DNA of 64,000 nt, taken from an uncultured Rhodospirillaceae bacterium (GTDB taxonomy: Bacteria > Pseudomonadota > Alphaproteobacteria > Rhodospirillales > Magnetospirillaceae). Positions 55,845 through 64,000 of this stretch are shown here, piece after piece. The position numbers and the translations under genes were made by a program. The stretch lies in NCBI GenBank assembly GCA_903901915.1, contig CAIUSV010000051.1, positions 1-64,000 of the forward strand. Direction: 5' to 3'. Within the stretch, counting starts at the first letter, position 1; every line of letters starts with the position of its first letter. The notes beneath the pieces are model-generated. The model made no database searches, had not been told where the DNA came from, and saw only the letters and a program-made list of their open reading frames with translations.

Positions 55845-56948
55845 ATGGGTTTCAATTGCGGCATCGTCGGCCTGCCCAACGTCGGCAAGAGCACGCTGTT
55901 CAACGCGCTGACCTCGACGGCGGCGGCTCAGGCGGCCAACTATCCCTTCTGCACCATCGAGCCCAATGTCGGCCGGGTGGCGGTGCCTGATCCCCGTCTC
56001 GACCGGCTGGTGGTGATCGGCAAGAGTCAGAAGGAGATCCCGACCCAGCTTGAATTCGTCGATATCGCCGGGCTGGTGCGCGGCGCCTCGAAGGGCGAGG
56101 GTCTCGGCAACCAGTTCCTCGCCAATATCCGCGAGGTGGACGCCATCGTCCATGTGCTGCGCTGCTTCGAGGACGGCGACATCACCCATGTCGAGGGCAC
56201 CGTCGATCCGGTGCGCGATGCCGAGACGGTCGAAACCGAGCTGATGCTGGCCGATCTGGATTCGCTGGAGCGCCGCATCGTGCCGCTGGAGAAGAAGGCC
56301 AAGAACGGCGACAAGGAGGCCAAGGCTCAGGTCGACGTCATGGCGCCGCTGCTGGCGGCGTTGCGCGATGGCAAACCGGCCCGCACCGTGGTGTTCGACG
56401 GCGAGGAAGAGCGTCGCATTCTCCGCACCCTGGGGCTGATGACCAGCAAGCCGGTGGTCTATGCCTGCAATGTGGACGAGGCCAGCGCCGCCACCGGCAA
56501 CCAGTTCTCCGAGCGCGTCGCCAAATTCGCCGCCGCCGAGGGCAACTCCCATGTGGTGATCTCGGCCGCCATCGAGGCCGAGGTGGCGCAATTGGCCAGC
56601 GAGGAGGAACGTGCCGAGTTCCTCGAAACCCTGGGGCTGGAGGAAACCGGTCTGGCCCGCGTCATCCGTGCCGGCTATGACCTGCTCCACCTCATCACCT
56701 TCTTCACCGTCGGCCCCAAGGAGGCCCGCGCCTGGACCGTGCAGAAGGGCGCCAAGGCGCCCCAGGCCGCCGGCGTCATTCATACCGATTTCGAGCGCGG
56801 CTTCATCCGCGCCGAAACCATTTCCTACGACGACTTCATCGCCTGCAACGGCGAGGCGGGCGCCAAGGAGGCGGGCAAGATGCGCCTCGAGGGCAAGGAA
56901 TACGTCGTCCACGATGGCGACATCTTCCACTTCCTGTTCAACGTGTAA
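55845..56948 (+). CDS. ychF: Redox-regulated ATPase YchF
   Basis: 367 residues. G1 GLPNVGKST near residues 8-16, switch region [31 protein letters not shown] and the C-terminal TGS domain. The usual NKxD of GTPases is replaced by the NVDE-type (CNVDEASA) which allows ATP use. YchF binds ribosomes and affects stress responses. It follows pth by 5 bases, and its 3' end is 10 bases from the convergent lipoprotein gene. Confidence 0.96.
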   Translation: MGFNCGIVGLPNVGKSTLFNALTSTAAAQAANYPFCTIEPNVGRVAVPDPRLDRLVVIGKSQKEIPTQLEFVDIAGLVRGASKGEGLGNQFLANIREVDAIVHVLRCFEDGDITHVEGTVDPVRDAETVETELMLADLDSLERRIVPLEKKAKNGDKEAKAQVDVMAPLLAALRDGKPARTVVFDGEEERRILRTLGLMTSKPVVYACNVDEASAATGNQFSERVAKFAAAEGNSHVVISAAIEAEVAQLASEEERAEFLETLGLEETGLARVIRAGYDLLHLITFFTVGPKEARAWTVQKGAKAPQAAGVIHTDFERGFIRAETISYDDFIACNGEAGAKEAGKMRLEGKEYVVHDGDIFHFLFNV

Positions 56949-56958
56949 GGGCGGGGGA

Positions 56959-57504
56959 TCAGCGCCGCGAGGTGGGCGGCGGCGCCAGCGGTTCGGCGCG
57001 GACGCCGCCCGAGGGTGCCGAACGCGGTGCCGGAGAGGGGTCGTAGCCGCCCGAACCGCCGCTACCGGCCCCCGATTCGGCCTGTTTGGGCGCCACCGTC
57101 ACCGATACCATCGCGCCATAGATGGTGCGGCGCTCGATCTGCACCGTGGCGGCGCGGTCGCCGCGCAGATAGGTCAGCACGCTGGTCTCGGCGGTCACGC
57201 TCATCATCGGCTGCCAGCCGAAGTTGGGCATCTGCGCCTGATAGAAGGCGGTAACCTCGTTGGCGGAATTGCCCAGCGTCATCACTACCCGCCCGGTCCA
57301 GCGGTCACGGTCGGACAGGATCAGCGAACGGTCGTTGTCCATGGTGGCGCCGGCCGGAATCGGAATGTCGGTGACCAACTGGAAATTGGGCGGCTGATCG
57401 GTCGATCCGGTGGAATTGGCCGGCAGCAGGGTGCCGCGCGAACACGCTGTCACCGCCACAACCATGGCGAAGGACCGGGCGAAGCGGAGGGCGAACGACT
57501 TCAT
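56959..57504 (-). CDS. Probable lipoprotein of unknown function
   Basis: 181 residues. Signal with a lipobox-like VVAVTACS (Cys at about 21). The mature part contains ANEVTAFYQAQMPNFGWQPM, which resembles domains of exported proteins around a conserved FY...MP..GW pattern. The C-terminus is Gly/Ser/Pro-rich. ATG 57504 is preferred because a signal peptide begins there; a start 48 bases upstream is less likely. It converges on ychF. Confidence 0.78.
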   Translation of the reverse strand: MKSFALRFARSFAMVVAVTACSRGTLLPANSTGSTDQPPNFQLVTDIPIPAGATMDNDRSLILSDRDRWTGRVVMTLGNSANEVTAFYQAQMPNFGWQPMMSVTAETSVLTYLRGDRAATVQIERRTIYGAMVSVTVAPKQAESGAGSGGSGGYDPSPAPRSAPSGGVRAEPLAPPPTSRR

Positions 57505-57586
57505 GATCTGAAAAATACTGTGAACCCGGATCGGGAACAAGGGAATGTTCATTCCCGCCGGGACAGGCCCAAGATGTGGCCCGAAG

Positions 57587-57784
57587 TTATCGTGACGCGG
57601 CCAAATCGGCTTCGAGATCGGCGATACGCTTGGACAGTGCCAGCTTGATGGCCTCGGCCACCCACGGCTTGAACGCCGCCTGCTCCTCTTTCAGCCGTTG
57701 CAGCATCCGACGCTTTTCGTCGGTGGTGCGGCGGATGGGTTGCCGGTCGGACCCTTGACCGTCGTGGGCGCGCCAACCACTCAT
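57587..57784 (-). CDS. Small charged protein of unknown function
   Basis: 65 residues with a basic, Gln-rich start (HDGQGSDRQPIRRTTDEKRR) and a single amphipathic helix (LKEEQAAFKPWVAEAIKLALSKRIADLEADL) that may be a coiled coil. GGAG lies 8 bases before ATG 57784; ATG 57793 would add three residues. It sits between the lipoprotein and the WbpM-type gene, same strand as both. No family recognised. Confidence 0.6.
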   Translation of the reverse strand: MSGWRAHDGQGSDRQPIRRTTDEKRRMLQRLKEEQAAFKPWVAEAIKLALSKRIADLEADLAASR

Positions 57785-57887
57785 GGGATTCATCTCCAGC
57801 AACCGGGGGCGTCGGACTATCGCCCGCCCGGCGGCACCACGCAAGCGGCGAAATCGGGTTCCGGCGGCGAAGGGCCGAAAATCCGGC

Positions 57888-59783
57888 CTAGCCGCCCACA
57901 CCGTCGGAGGGGCGATATTCCGGCACCAGCCGCCTCACGATGGCCAGTGCCCGATCGGGCCGGTGGGCGCGACAGCATTCGGCCAGTTCGTCGATGGCGA
58001 TGCCCAGTTCCTCGGCATCGACGGCGCGCGGCGCCGCCACCAGCACACCCGGCCGGCCGGTGGCCACCGGCGGTTCGGCACCGTGAAAGATCTCCTCGAA
58101 CAGCTTTTCGCCGGGCCTGAGGCCGGTGAAGACGATCTCGATATCCTTGTCGGGGCGCAGGCCGGCCAGACGGATCATCTGGCGGGCGAGGTGGACGATC
58201 TTGACCGGTTCGCCCATGTCGAGCACGAAGATCTTGCCGCGATAGTCGGGATGATCGACGCCGAAGGCGGACGCCTGCAACACCAGCTCGACCGCTTCGC
58301 GCACCGTCATGAAATACCGCGTCATGTCGGGATGGGTGACGGTGATCGGGCCGCCGGTGGCCAACTGCCTCTGAAACAGCGGCACCACCGAGCCGGTGGA
58401 CCCCAGCACGTTGCCGAAGCGCACGGTGACGAAGCGGGTGCCGCCCGGCTTTTCCCCGACGGCGAGGTCAAGCGCCTGGGCGTACATTTCGGCCACCCGC
58501 TTGGATGCCCCCATGACGTTGGTGGGATTGACCGCCTTGTCGGTGGAAATCTGCACCATCAGGGCGACACCGGCGGCGACGCAGGCATCGACCACGGTGC
58601 GGGTGCCGACGGCGTTGGTCAGCATGCCTTCGTCCGGGTTGCACTCCACCATGGGGACATGCTTGAGCGCGGCGGCGTGGAACACCAGTTCAGGGCGGTA
58701 TTCGGCCATGATTCCGGCGACCCTGACGGCATCGCGCACATCGCCCAGCACCGGCACATGCTCCGGCCCGCCGGCCCGTTGCGACAGTTCCTGGTCGATG
58801 GTGTACAGGTTGAACTCGCACGCCTCGAACAGGACCAGCCGGGCGGGGGTGAAATCGGCGATCTGGCGCACCAGTTCCGAACCGATACTGCCGCCGGCGC
58901 CGGTGACCAGCACCCGGCGGCCTCGGATCAGCGCCTCCATGCCGGTACGGTCCAGCGCCAGCTGCGGCCGCCCCAGCAGGTCCTCGACCGCCACCGGACG
59001 CAGGGTGATGCGGTCGCTGACCCCGTCCTTGAGGTCGGTCAGGCGGGGAATGCGGGCCAGGGTCAGGCCCAGCCGGTCGGCGGTGTCGAGCAGGTCGCGC
59101 ACCACCGCCCCGTCCAGGCGATGATCGGTGATGATCAGGCGTTGCGGCGTCTGGCCCTTGCGCTTGAGCGTCGCCATCACCTCGTCGAGTTCGTCGATGG
59201 ACCCCAGCACCTCGATGCCGTGGATGTCGCGGCCGACCCGGCCGCCGCGTTCGCTGACCAGACCGACGGCGCGGTATTCGGCGTCGCTGGCGCGGGTGGC
59301 GCGGATGAACAGCTCGGCCTCGTCGCCGGCCCCCACCAGCAGGGCCGGAATGGCGTCGCCGCGGGCGGAATGGGCGGCCTGACGGCGGTCCTTGAAGGTA
59401 CGGTAGAGAAAGCGTGGCCCGCCCAGCAGGGTCAGCAGCACGAACCAGTTGATGATCAGCACCGAGCGCGGCAGGGTCTGCAACCGGGTGACCAGGAACA
59501 GCAGCGCCATGAAGATCAGCACCGTCAGCGTGCCGGCGCGCACCAGCGCCGCCATGTCGTTGACCGAGGCATAGCGCCAGACGCCGCGATAAAGCCGCTG
59601 GGACAGGAACACCGGGCTGGCCACCGCGGCGAACAGCAAGGTGCCCAGTGCCAGATCGCCGCTGCCCCAGTACTGCCACATGTCGTCGCCCATGCGCAGG
59701 TACAGCGCGGCGACGAACGACACCGCCGCCATGACCACGTCATGGGTAAAAGCGATATGGGCGCGCGACAGGTATTCCCTCAT
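57888..59783 (-). CDS. Membrane-bound NDP-sugar 4,6-dehydratase (WbpM/CapD/PglF type)
   Basis: 631 residues. Four N-terminal membrane helices (about 13-30, 46-62, 80-100, 108-124), then a Rossmann-type segment with GAGDEAELF (151-159) and the catalytic domain with GAGGSIGSEL at 295-304. The active site follows the STDKAVNPTNVMGASKR pattern (Met-Lys in place of Tyr-x3-Lys), typical of WbpM/FlaA1/PglF. It converts UDP-GlcNAc to a 4-keto-6-deoxy sugar for O-antigen, capsule or glycoprotein glycans. The ATG at 59783 is followed by the first helix. Divergent from the winged-helix gene. Confidence 0.92.
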   Translation of the reverse strand: MREYLSRAHIAFTHDVVMAAVSFVAALYLRMGDDMWQYWGSGDLALGTLLFAAVASPVFLSQRLYRGVWRYASVNDMAALVRAGTLTVLIFMALLFLVTRLQTLPRSVLIINWFVLLTLLGGPRFLYRTFKDRRQAAHSARGDAIPALLVGAGDEAELFIRATRASDAEYRAVGLVSERGGRVGRDIHGIEVLGSIDELDEVMATLKRKGQTPQRLIITDHRLDGAVVRDLLDTADRLGLTLARIPRLTDLKDGVSDRITLRPVAVEDLLGRPQLALDRTGMEALIRGRRVLVTGAGGSIGSELVRQIADFTPARLVLFEACEFNLYTIDQELSQRAGGPEHVPVLGDVRDAVRVAGIMAEYRPELVFHAAALKHVPMVECNPDEGMLTNAVGTRTVVDACVAAGVALMVQISTDKAVNPTNVMGASKRVAEMYAQALDLAVGEKPGGTRFVTVRFGNVLGSTGSVVPLFQRQLATGGPITVTHPDMTRYFMTVREAVELVLQASAFGVDHPDYRGKIFVLDMGEPVKIVHLARQMIRLAGLRPDKDIEIVFTGLRPGEKLFEEIFHGAEPPVATGRPGVLVAAPRAVDAEELGIAIDELAECCRAHRPDRALAIVRRLVPEYRPSDGVGG

Positions 59784-59907
59784 ACCCCAATCCCGGGAAG
59801 CCGAACGGACCCCATACTTAGCCGACCATGCCGGCCACTCCAAGCCGAAACCTTGACGTTCATATCGTGAACGGGGTAGAAGCGTCGCCAGAACCCACAG
59901 GAGCCGC

Positions 59908-60507
59908 ATGGAAAAGGAAGGCCGTCTCACCCTGGATATGCTCCGGCTGATCCAGACCGACGCCCACGTCACCCAACGGCGGCTGGCCAACGATCTGGGG
60001 ATCGCGCTGGGCCTGGCCAACTCCTATTTGCGCCGTTGCATCCGCAAGGGCTATGTCAAGGCCCTGGCGGTGCCGAGCAATCGCTACGCCTATTACCTGA
60101 CCCCCACCGGACTGGCGGAGAAGAGTGCGCTGGTCGGCCGCTACCTGTCCTATTCCCTTCAATTCTTCCGCGACACCAAAAGCCAGTGCGAGGCGGCGTT
60201 CTCCGCCTGCGACGCCAGGGGCTGGACTCGGGTGGCGGTGGCCGGCACCGGCGATCTGGCCGAAATCGCCATCCTGACCGCGCGGGAATTCGCCATCGAC
60301 ACCGTCGGGCCGGTGGATGTGGGCGCCGGCCGCGACGACGAGTCCATCGCCGCCGAGATGGCGTCAAAGGGGCGGCTCGACGCGGTGGTGCTGGCCGACC
60401 TCGGCCATCCCCAGGCGGCGTTCGACCGCCTGATCCGGCTGATCGCCCCCGAGCGCGTTTTTGCCCTGCCGATACTCGACGTTCATCGCCATGGAGCGGC
60501 GGAATGA
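59908..60507 (+). CDS. Winged-helix transcriptional regulator
   Basis: 199 residues. The N-terminal winged helix (LTLDMLRLIQTDAHVTQRRLANDLGIALGLANSYLRRCIRKGYVK) resembles the MarR/DUF-type repressors found next to polysaccharide genes. The C-terminal part has a GTGDLAEIAIL sugar-nucleotide-like Rossmann motif and so may bind a nucleotide sugar or act as an effector domain. CAGGAGC precedes the ATG. It is translationally coupled to the legB-like gene (ATGA), so it likely controls this operon and perhaps the divergent dehydratase. Confidence 0.82.
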   Translation: MEKEGRLTLDMLRLIQTDAHVTQRRLANDLGIALGLANSYLRRCIRKGYVKALAVPSNRYAYYLTPTGLAEKSALVGRYLSYSLQFFRDTKSQCEAAFSACDARGWTRVAVAGTGDLAEIAILTAREFAIDTVGPVDVGAGRDDESIAAEMASKGRLDAVVLADLGHPQAAFDRLIRLIAPERVFALPILDVHRHGAAE

Positions 60508-61499
60508 AAATCCTGGTCACCGGCGCCGACGGCTTCATCGGCTCGCACCTGACCGAGGCGCTGGTGCGCCAGGGCCACGACGTGCGGGCCATGGTGCTTT
60601 ATAACTCGTTCAATTCGTGGGGCTGGCTCGACGAGGCCGAAACCGAGGTCAAGCGGTCGCTCGACGTGTTCGCCGGCGATGTCCGCGATCCCCATGGGGT
60701 GCGCGAAGCGGTCAGGGGCCGCGAGGCGGTGTTGCATCTGGCGGCGCTGATCGCCATTCCGTTTTCCTATCATTCGCCCGCGACCTATGTGGACACCAAC
60801 GTCACCGGCACGCTGAATGTGCTGCAGGCGGCGCGCGACCTGGGGGTGACGCGCATGGTGCACACCTCGACCAGCGAGGTCTACGGCACCGCCCGCTTCG
60901 TCCCCATCACCGAGCAGCACCCGCTTCAGGGCCAGTCACCCTATTCCGCCACCAAGATCGGTGCCGACCAGATGGCCGAGGCGTTCTGGCGTTCGTTTCA
61001 GACACCGGTGACGACGCTGCGCCCGTTCAACACCTTCGGGCCGCGCCAGTCGGCTCGCGCGGTGATCCCCACCATCATCACCCAATTGCTGGCCGGCGGA
61101 CGGCGGATCAAGCTGGGGGCGACCAGCCCGACCCGGGACTTCAACTTTGTCGCCGACACGGTGCGCGCCTTCATTGCCGCCATGACCGCGCCGGGGATCG
61201 AGGGCGAGGTGATCAACGCCGCGTCCAATTTCGAGATTTCCATCGGCGATACCGCCCGGGCCATCGCCGCCGCCATCGGCTGCGAGCTGGAGATCGAGAC
61301 CGACGAGCAGCGGCTGCGCCCCGACAACAGCGAGGTCGAGCGGCTGTGGGGCGACAACGCCAAGGCCGCCCGGCTGCTGGGCTGGAGTCCGGCCTATGGC
61401 GGCGGCGAGGGCTTTGGCCGCGCCCTGGCCGAAACGGTGGAGTGGTTCCGCGACCCCCGCAACCTCGGCCGCTACAAGGCCGATCGCTACAACATCTGA
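60504..61499 (+). CDS. legB: UDP-N-acetylglucosamine 4,6-dehydratase, LegB type
   Basis: 331 residues of the extended SDR family. GADGFIGSHLTEALVRQGHDV is the nucleotide motif at residues 7-25. The YNSFNSWGWLD stretch is characteristic of LegB in legionaminic acid synthesis. Ser-Tyr-Lys triad: STSEVYG and YSATK. It would make a 4-keto sugar nucleotide that LegC aminates. The start overlaps the regulator stop as ATGA. Assignment to LegB rests on the N-terminal signature and the neighbour LegC-like gene. Confidence 0.82.
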   Translation: MKILVTGADGFIGSHLTEALVRQGHDVRAMVLYNSFNSWGWLDEAETEVKRSLDVFAGDVRDPHGVREAVRGREAVLHLAALIAIPFSYHSPATYVDTNVTGTLNVLQAARDLGVTRMVHTSTSEVYGTARFVPITEQHPLQGQSPYSATKIGADQMAEAFWRSFQTPVTTLRPFNTFGPRQSARAVIPTIITQLLAGGRRIKLGATSPTRDFNFVADTVRAFIAAMTAPGIEGEVINAASNFEISIGDTARAIAAAIGCELEIETDEQRLRPDNSEVERLWGDNAKAARLLGWSPAYGGGEGFGRALAETVEWFRDPRNLGRYKADRYNI

Positions 61500-61503
61500 G
61501 CCG

Positions 61504-62658
61504 ATGCACGAGATCACCCGTCGCCTGGTGGAGTTCTGGCGCCTGACCCGCGGGGTCGAGGGCACGGTGCCGCTGCACGCTCCGTTGTTCCAGGGTAACG
61601 AAAGCGCCTATGTCCAGGACTGCATCGCCACCGGCTGGGTCTCGTCGGTGGGAGCCTATGTCGATCGCTTCGAGGCCATGCTGGCCGGGATTACCGGCGC
61701 CGGCTTCGCCGTCGCCACCGTCAACGGCACCGCCGCGCTGGAAATGTGCCTGCGGCTGGCCGGAGTCGGGCCGGGTGACGAGGTGGTGGTGCCGTCGCTC
61801 ACCTTCGTTGCCACCGCCAACGCGGTCGGTCATTGCGGCGCCTCGTGCCGCTTCGTCGATGTGGCGGAAGACACCCTGGGGCTTGATCCCGCCCGCCTCG
61901 ATGACCACCTTGCCCGCCATGGCGGGCGGCCGATCAAGGCAGTGGTGGTGATGCACACCTTCGGCCATCCCGCCGACCTGGACGCCCTGGCCGAAATCTG
62001 CGCCCGCCACGGGGTGACGCTGATCGAGGATGCCGCCGAATCGCTGGGCAGTCTCTACAAGGGTCGCCACACCGGCAATCATGGCCTGCTCGCGGCGCTG
62101 TCGTTCAACGGCAACAAGATCGTCACCACCGGCGGCGGTGGCGCCATTCTGACCAGCGATGCCGAACTGGCGCGGCGGGCCAAGCACCTGACCACCACCG
62201 CCAAGGTGCCGCACCCCTACCGCTTCGATCACGACGAGGTGGGCTGGAACTACCGGTTGCCCAATCTCAACGCCGCCCTGGGCTGCGCCCAGTTGGAGGC
62301 GCTGGACGAGTATGTCGGACGCAAGCGCCGGCTGACCGAGGGTTACGCCGACCTGTTCGCCGGGCTGGACGGCGCCCGGCTGTTTCGCGAAACGCCGGAG
62401 TCCCGGTCCAATTATTGGCTCAACGCCCTGTTGCTGGACCGCCCCGACGCGGCACTGGTGGGCCGCGTGATCGAGCAGGCCGCCGCCGCCGCCATCCAGT
62501 GCCGACCGGTGTGGACCCCCATGCACCGCCTGCCCATGTACCGCGATTGCCCGCGCGACGACCTGCCGGTGACCGAGGCCATCGCCGATCGCCTGATCAA
62601 CCTGCCGTCCAGCCCGGTGGAATGGCAGGGGACGGCGGGCAGGGAAGGTGGCGGGTGA
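61504..62658 (+). CDS. legC: Sugar aminotransferase, LegC type (DegT/DnrJ/EryC1 family)
   Basis: 384 residues. PLP-dependent aminotransferase: the Lys for the Schiff base lies in SFNGNKIVTTGGGG, and EDAAESLGS and FVATANAVGHCGA are family blocks. The N-terminal HEITRRLVEFW and PLHAPLFQGNESAYVQDCIATGWVSSVG are typical of LegC. It should put an amino group on the C4 position of the keto sugar. It begins 4 bases after legB and is coupled to the next gene by GTGA. Confidence 0.84.
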   Translation: MHEITRRLVEFWRLTRGVEGTVPLHAPLFQGNESAYVQDCIATGWVSSVGAYVDRFEAMLAGITGAGFAVATVNGTAALEMCLRLAGVGPGDEVVVPSLTFVATANAVGHCGASCRFVDVAEDTLGLDPARLDDHLARHGGRPIKAVVVMHTFGHPADLDALAEICARHGVTLIEDAAESLGSLYKGRHTGNHGLLAALSFNGNKIVTTGGGGAILTSDAELARRAKHLTTTAKVPHPYRFDHDEVGWNYRLPNLNAALGCAQLEALDEYVGRKRRLTEGYADLFAGLDGARLFRETPESRSNYWLNALLLDRPDAALVGRVIEQAAAAAIQCRPVWTPMHRLPMYRDCPRDDLPVTEAIADRLINLPSSPVEWQGTAGREGGG

Positions 62659-63854
62659 ATCTGGTCTATGTGGTCAGTCGCCCGCCGACCAGACGCGATG
62701 GCGAACGCTATGGCGTGTTCCGCGCCCTGGAGCGGGGGCACGCGATCACCGTCGCCGATGTCAGCCGCCCGACCTTTCCCATGCTGCCGGTGCATCGGGA
62801 TCTGGCCTGGGTTCCCGCCGGAGTGGCGATCGACATCTTCGACGACTGGTCCGAGCCGTCGCGATTACGGCGGCTGTTCGAGGCCGCCGATCTGGTCATT
62901 CTGCTCAACCAGTCCTACGGGCCGGCGCGCAACAATCTGAAGGTCCTGCGTCAGCTGGCGGCGGCAGGGACGCCATATCTGATCATGGCGCCCAATCTCT
63001 ATGGGGCGCGGGTGCCCAGGTTGGGCGAGGTGCCGGTCGGGCGGCGGCTGGCGGTGGCGCTCAGGCGCATCGCGCTGATCGACCCGCTGAATTCGATCAT
63101 CGCCAGATTGCCGCCCCGGATGCTGGGGGTTCCGTCCGCCCGCTATATCGTCGTCAATGGTCTGGCCAGTTGCGCCGCCAATCCGCTGGTCGGTCCCGAG
63201 ACCCTTACGATTGCGGCCCATGCCGCGGATTACGACATCTTTCTGCGCGTGGCGGAGCAACGGCGTCCCGCCGAGAACACCGCCGTATTCCTGGACCAGT
63301 TCGTTCCGTTCCATCCCGACATGCAGGCGGTACGGGCCAGCCGGACCATTGATCCGGAAACCTATTACGCGGCGCTGCGCCGTCTGTTCGAGCGGATCGA
63401 GGCCGAGCTGGGATTGGAAGTGGTGGTGGCCGCCCATCCCCGCGCCGATTACGAAGATCGGCCGGAATTGCTTGGAAACCGGCGTATCATCCGGGGTATG
63501 ACAGCGGAAATGGTGGCCTCGTGCCGGCTGGTGCTGTCGCATGTCAGTACCGCCCTCGGCTTTGCCGTCCTGTTCAAGAAGCCGGTCATGCTGATCGTCA
63601 CCAACGACCTTTATTATCGGACGCCGGCCCACATGCATGCCAACCAGGAGACCGCCGTGACTCTGGGGACGCCGCTGCATTTCATCGACGATTGCGACGT
63701 CGTGTCGCTGGCCGACGTTCTGTCGTATTCCGAAGCGGCCTATGAACGTTACGTCACCCATTATCTTCGCCATCCGCAAGCCGGTGACGGGCTGCTGTGG
63801 GACATCGTTTTCGACCGGCTGGAGGCCGACTTGGCGCCGCGGGGGCAGGCATGA
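62655..63854 (+). CDS. Probable glycosyltransferase of the surface glycan cluster
   Basis: 399 residues, soluble, no signal. It has a GT-B-like appearance: an N-terminal half starting NLVYVVSRPPTRRDGERYG, then a C-terminal half with VFLDQFVPFHPDMQ, VVAAHPRADYE and SHVSTALGFAVLFKKPV. The HP and S(T) motifs are reminiscent of bacterial sialyltransferases (GT52/GT38-like), which would fit a nonulosonic-acid transferase here. The Asp/Glu-Asp/Glu-Gly motif of those families was not found, so the identity is open. It is coupled to both neighbours (GTGA and ATGA). Confidence 0.6.
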   Translation: MNLVYVVSRPPTRRDGERYGVFRALERGHAITVADVSRPTFPMLPVHRDLAWVPAGVAIDIFDDWSEPSRLRRLFEAADLVILLNQSYGPARNNLKVLRQLAAAGTPYLIMAPNLYGARVPRLGEVPVGRRLAVALRRIALIDPLNSIIARLPPRMLGVPSARYIVVNGLASCAANPLVGPETLTIAAHAADYDIFLRVAEQRRPAENTAVFLDQFVPFHPDMQAVRASRTIDPETYYAALRRLFERIEAELGLEVVVAAHPRADYEDRPELLGNRRIIRGMTAEMVASCRLVLSHVSTALGFAVLFKKPVMLIVTNDLYYRTPAHMHANQETAVTLGTPLHFIDDCDVVSLADVLSYSEAAYERYVTHYLRHPQAGDGLLWDIVFDRLEADLAPRGQA

Positions 63855-64000
63855 CGCTGAGCGTTTCCACCGTCGCCGAACTCGGCATCGACAGCCGCCT
63901 GGTTTGCGATTTCTATCGCGATAACTGGGCGCGCCGGATTTGTCTTCAGGACATGGATTTTTACCGCTGGCAGTTCATGTCGTCGCCGGCGGGAGCGGGG
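63851..64000 (+). CDS. Unidentified gene, cut by the window edge
   Basis: The first 50 residues of a gene that starts with ATG at 63851, overlapping the previous stop. The visible part is ELGIDSRLVCDFYRDNW followed by DFYRWQF, a pattern seen in some GNAT-type acyltransferases of sugar clusters, but not enough to decide. It is the third or later coupled gene in the leg operon. Confidence 0.55.
   Translation, partial: MTLSVSTVAELGIDSRLVCDFYRDNWARRICLQDMDFYRWQFMSSPAGAG

Noticed and set aside
57783-59870. 695-codon plus-strand frame opposite the WbpM-type gene
   Set aside because: Shadow frame of a clearly recognised dehydratase; no family features, and Gly/Gln/His-rich composition is typical of an antisense frame.

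Overview
The window looks like the replication-origin region of a GC-rich alphaproteobacterium, most likely a Rhodospirillales member near Magnetospirillum or Paramagnetospirillum. This rests on gene content and gene order only. The hemE / ppsR-maf junction is the gene order that surrounds the chromosomal origin in Caulobacter and Rickettsia. About 10-12 kb further on come mnmE-mnmG-rsmG-parA-parB with three perfect parS sites.

Layout. Positions 1-2090 are an accessory-looking left edge: a DUF3987-type ATPase gene, hairpins, and an AT-rich iteron-like island that runs up to the maf stop codon. Positions 2091-7849 hold maf, ppsR, a candidate oriC with degenerate DnaA boxes, the heme genes hemE-hemH-hemJ, and rho. 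Positions 8007-12387 hold a membrane orphan, a quinone oxidoreductase, an alkyltransferase, a YyaL-type protein, a DUF6489 protein and a 2Fe-2S ferredoxin. Positions 12400-18007 are the tRNA-modification and partition cluster. Positions 18105-28082 are the least conserved stretch: orphan membrane and secreted proteins, a TPR-methyltransferase fusion, a Gln-repeat envelope protein and an EAL phosphodiesterase.

Positions 28202-30757 hold tRNA-Gly(GCC), a CnoX-like thioredoxin/TPR protein and small conserved genes. Positions 31026-33067 hold PII and AmtB, each with a sigma-54-like promoter. Positions 33184-38406 hold a GST, a deacetylase, a GNAT protein, mutL and pgi. Positions 38604-43727 are a nickel locus: an ECF-type NikKMLQO importer, an unknown protein, and a 104-residue protein with 40 histidines transcribed away from the unknown gene across a palindrome-rich AT island. 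Positions 43746-56948 are core genes: pmbA, nnrU, folD, yggU, yggT, a dienelactone hydrolase, pheT, pheS, rplT, rpmI, an MFS protein, an HD hydrolase, rplY, pth and ychF.

The right end (57888-64000) is a surface-glycan locus: a WbpM/CapD-type dehydratase, a winged-helix regulator, LegB- and LegC-like enzymes for legionaminic-type nonulosonic acid, a probable glycosyltransferase and a truncated gene.

The strongest candidates for something new are the His-rich/nickel locus with its operator-dense island, the iteron-like AT island beside the DUF3987 gene next to the origin, and the cluster of orphan envelope proteins at 22673-27186.
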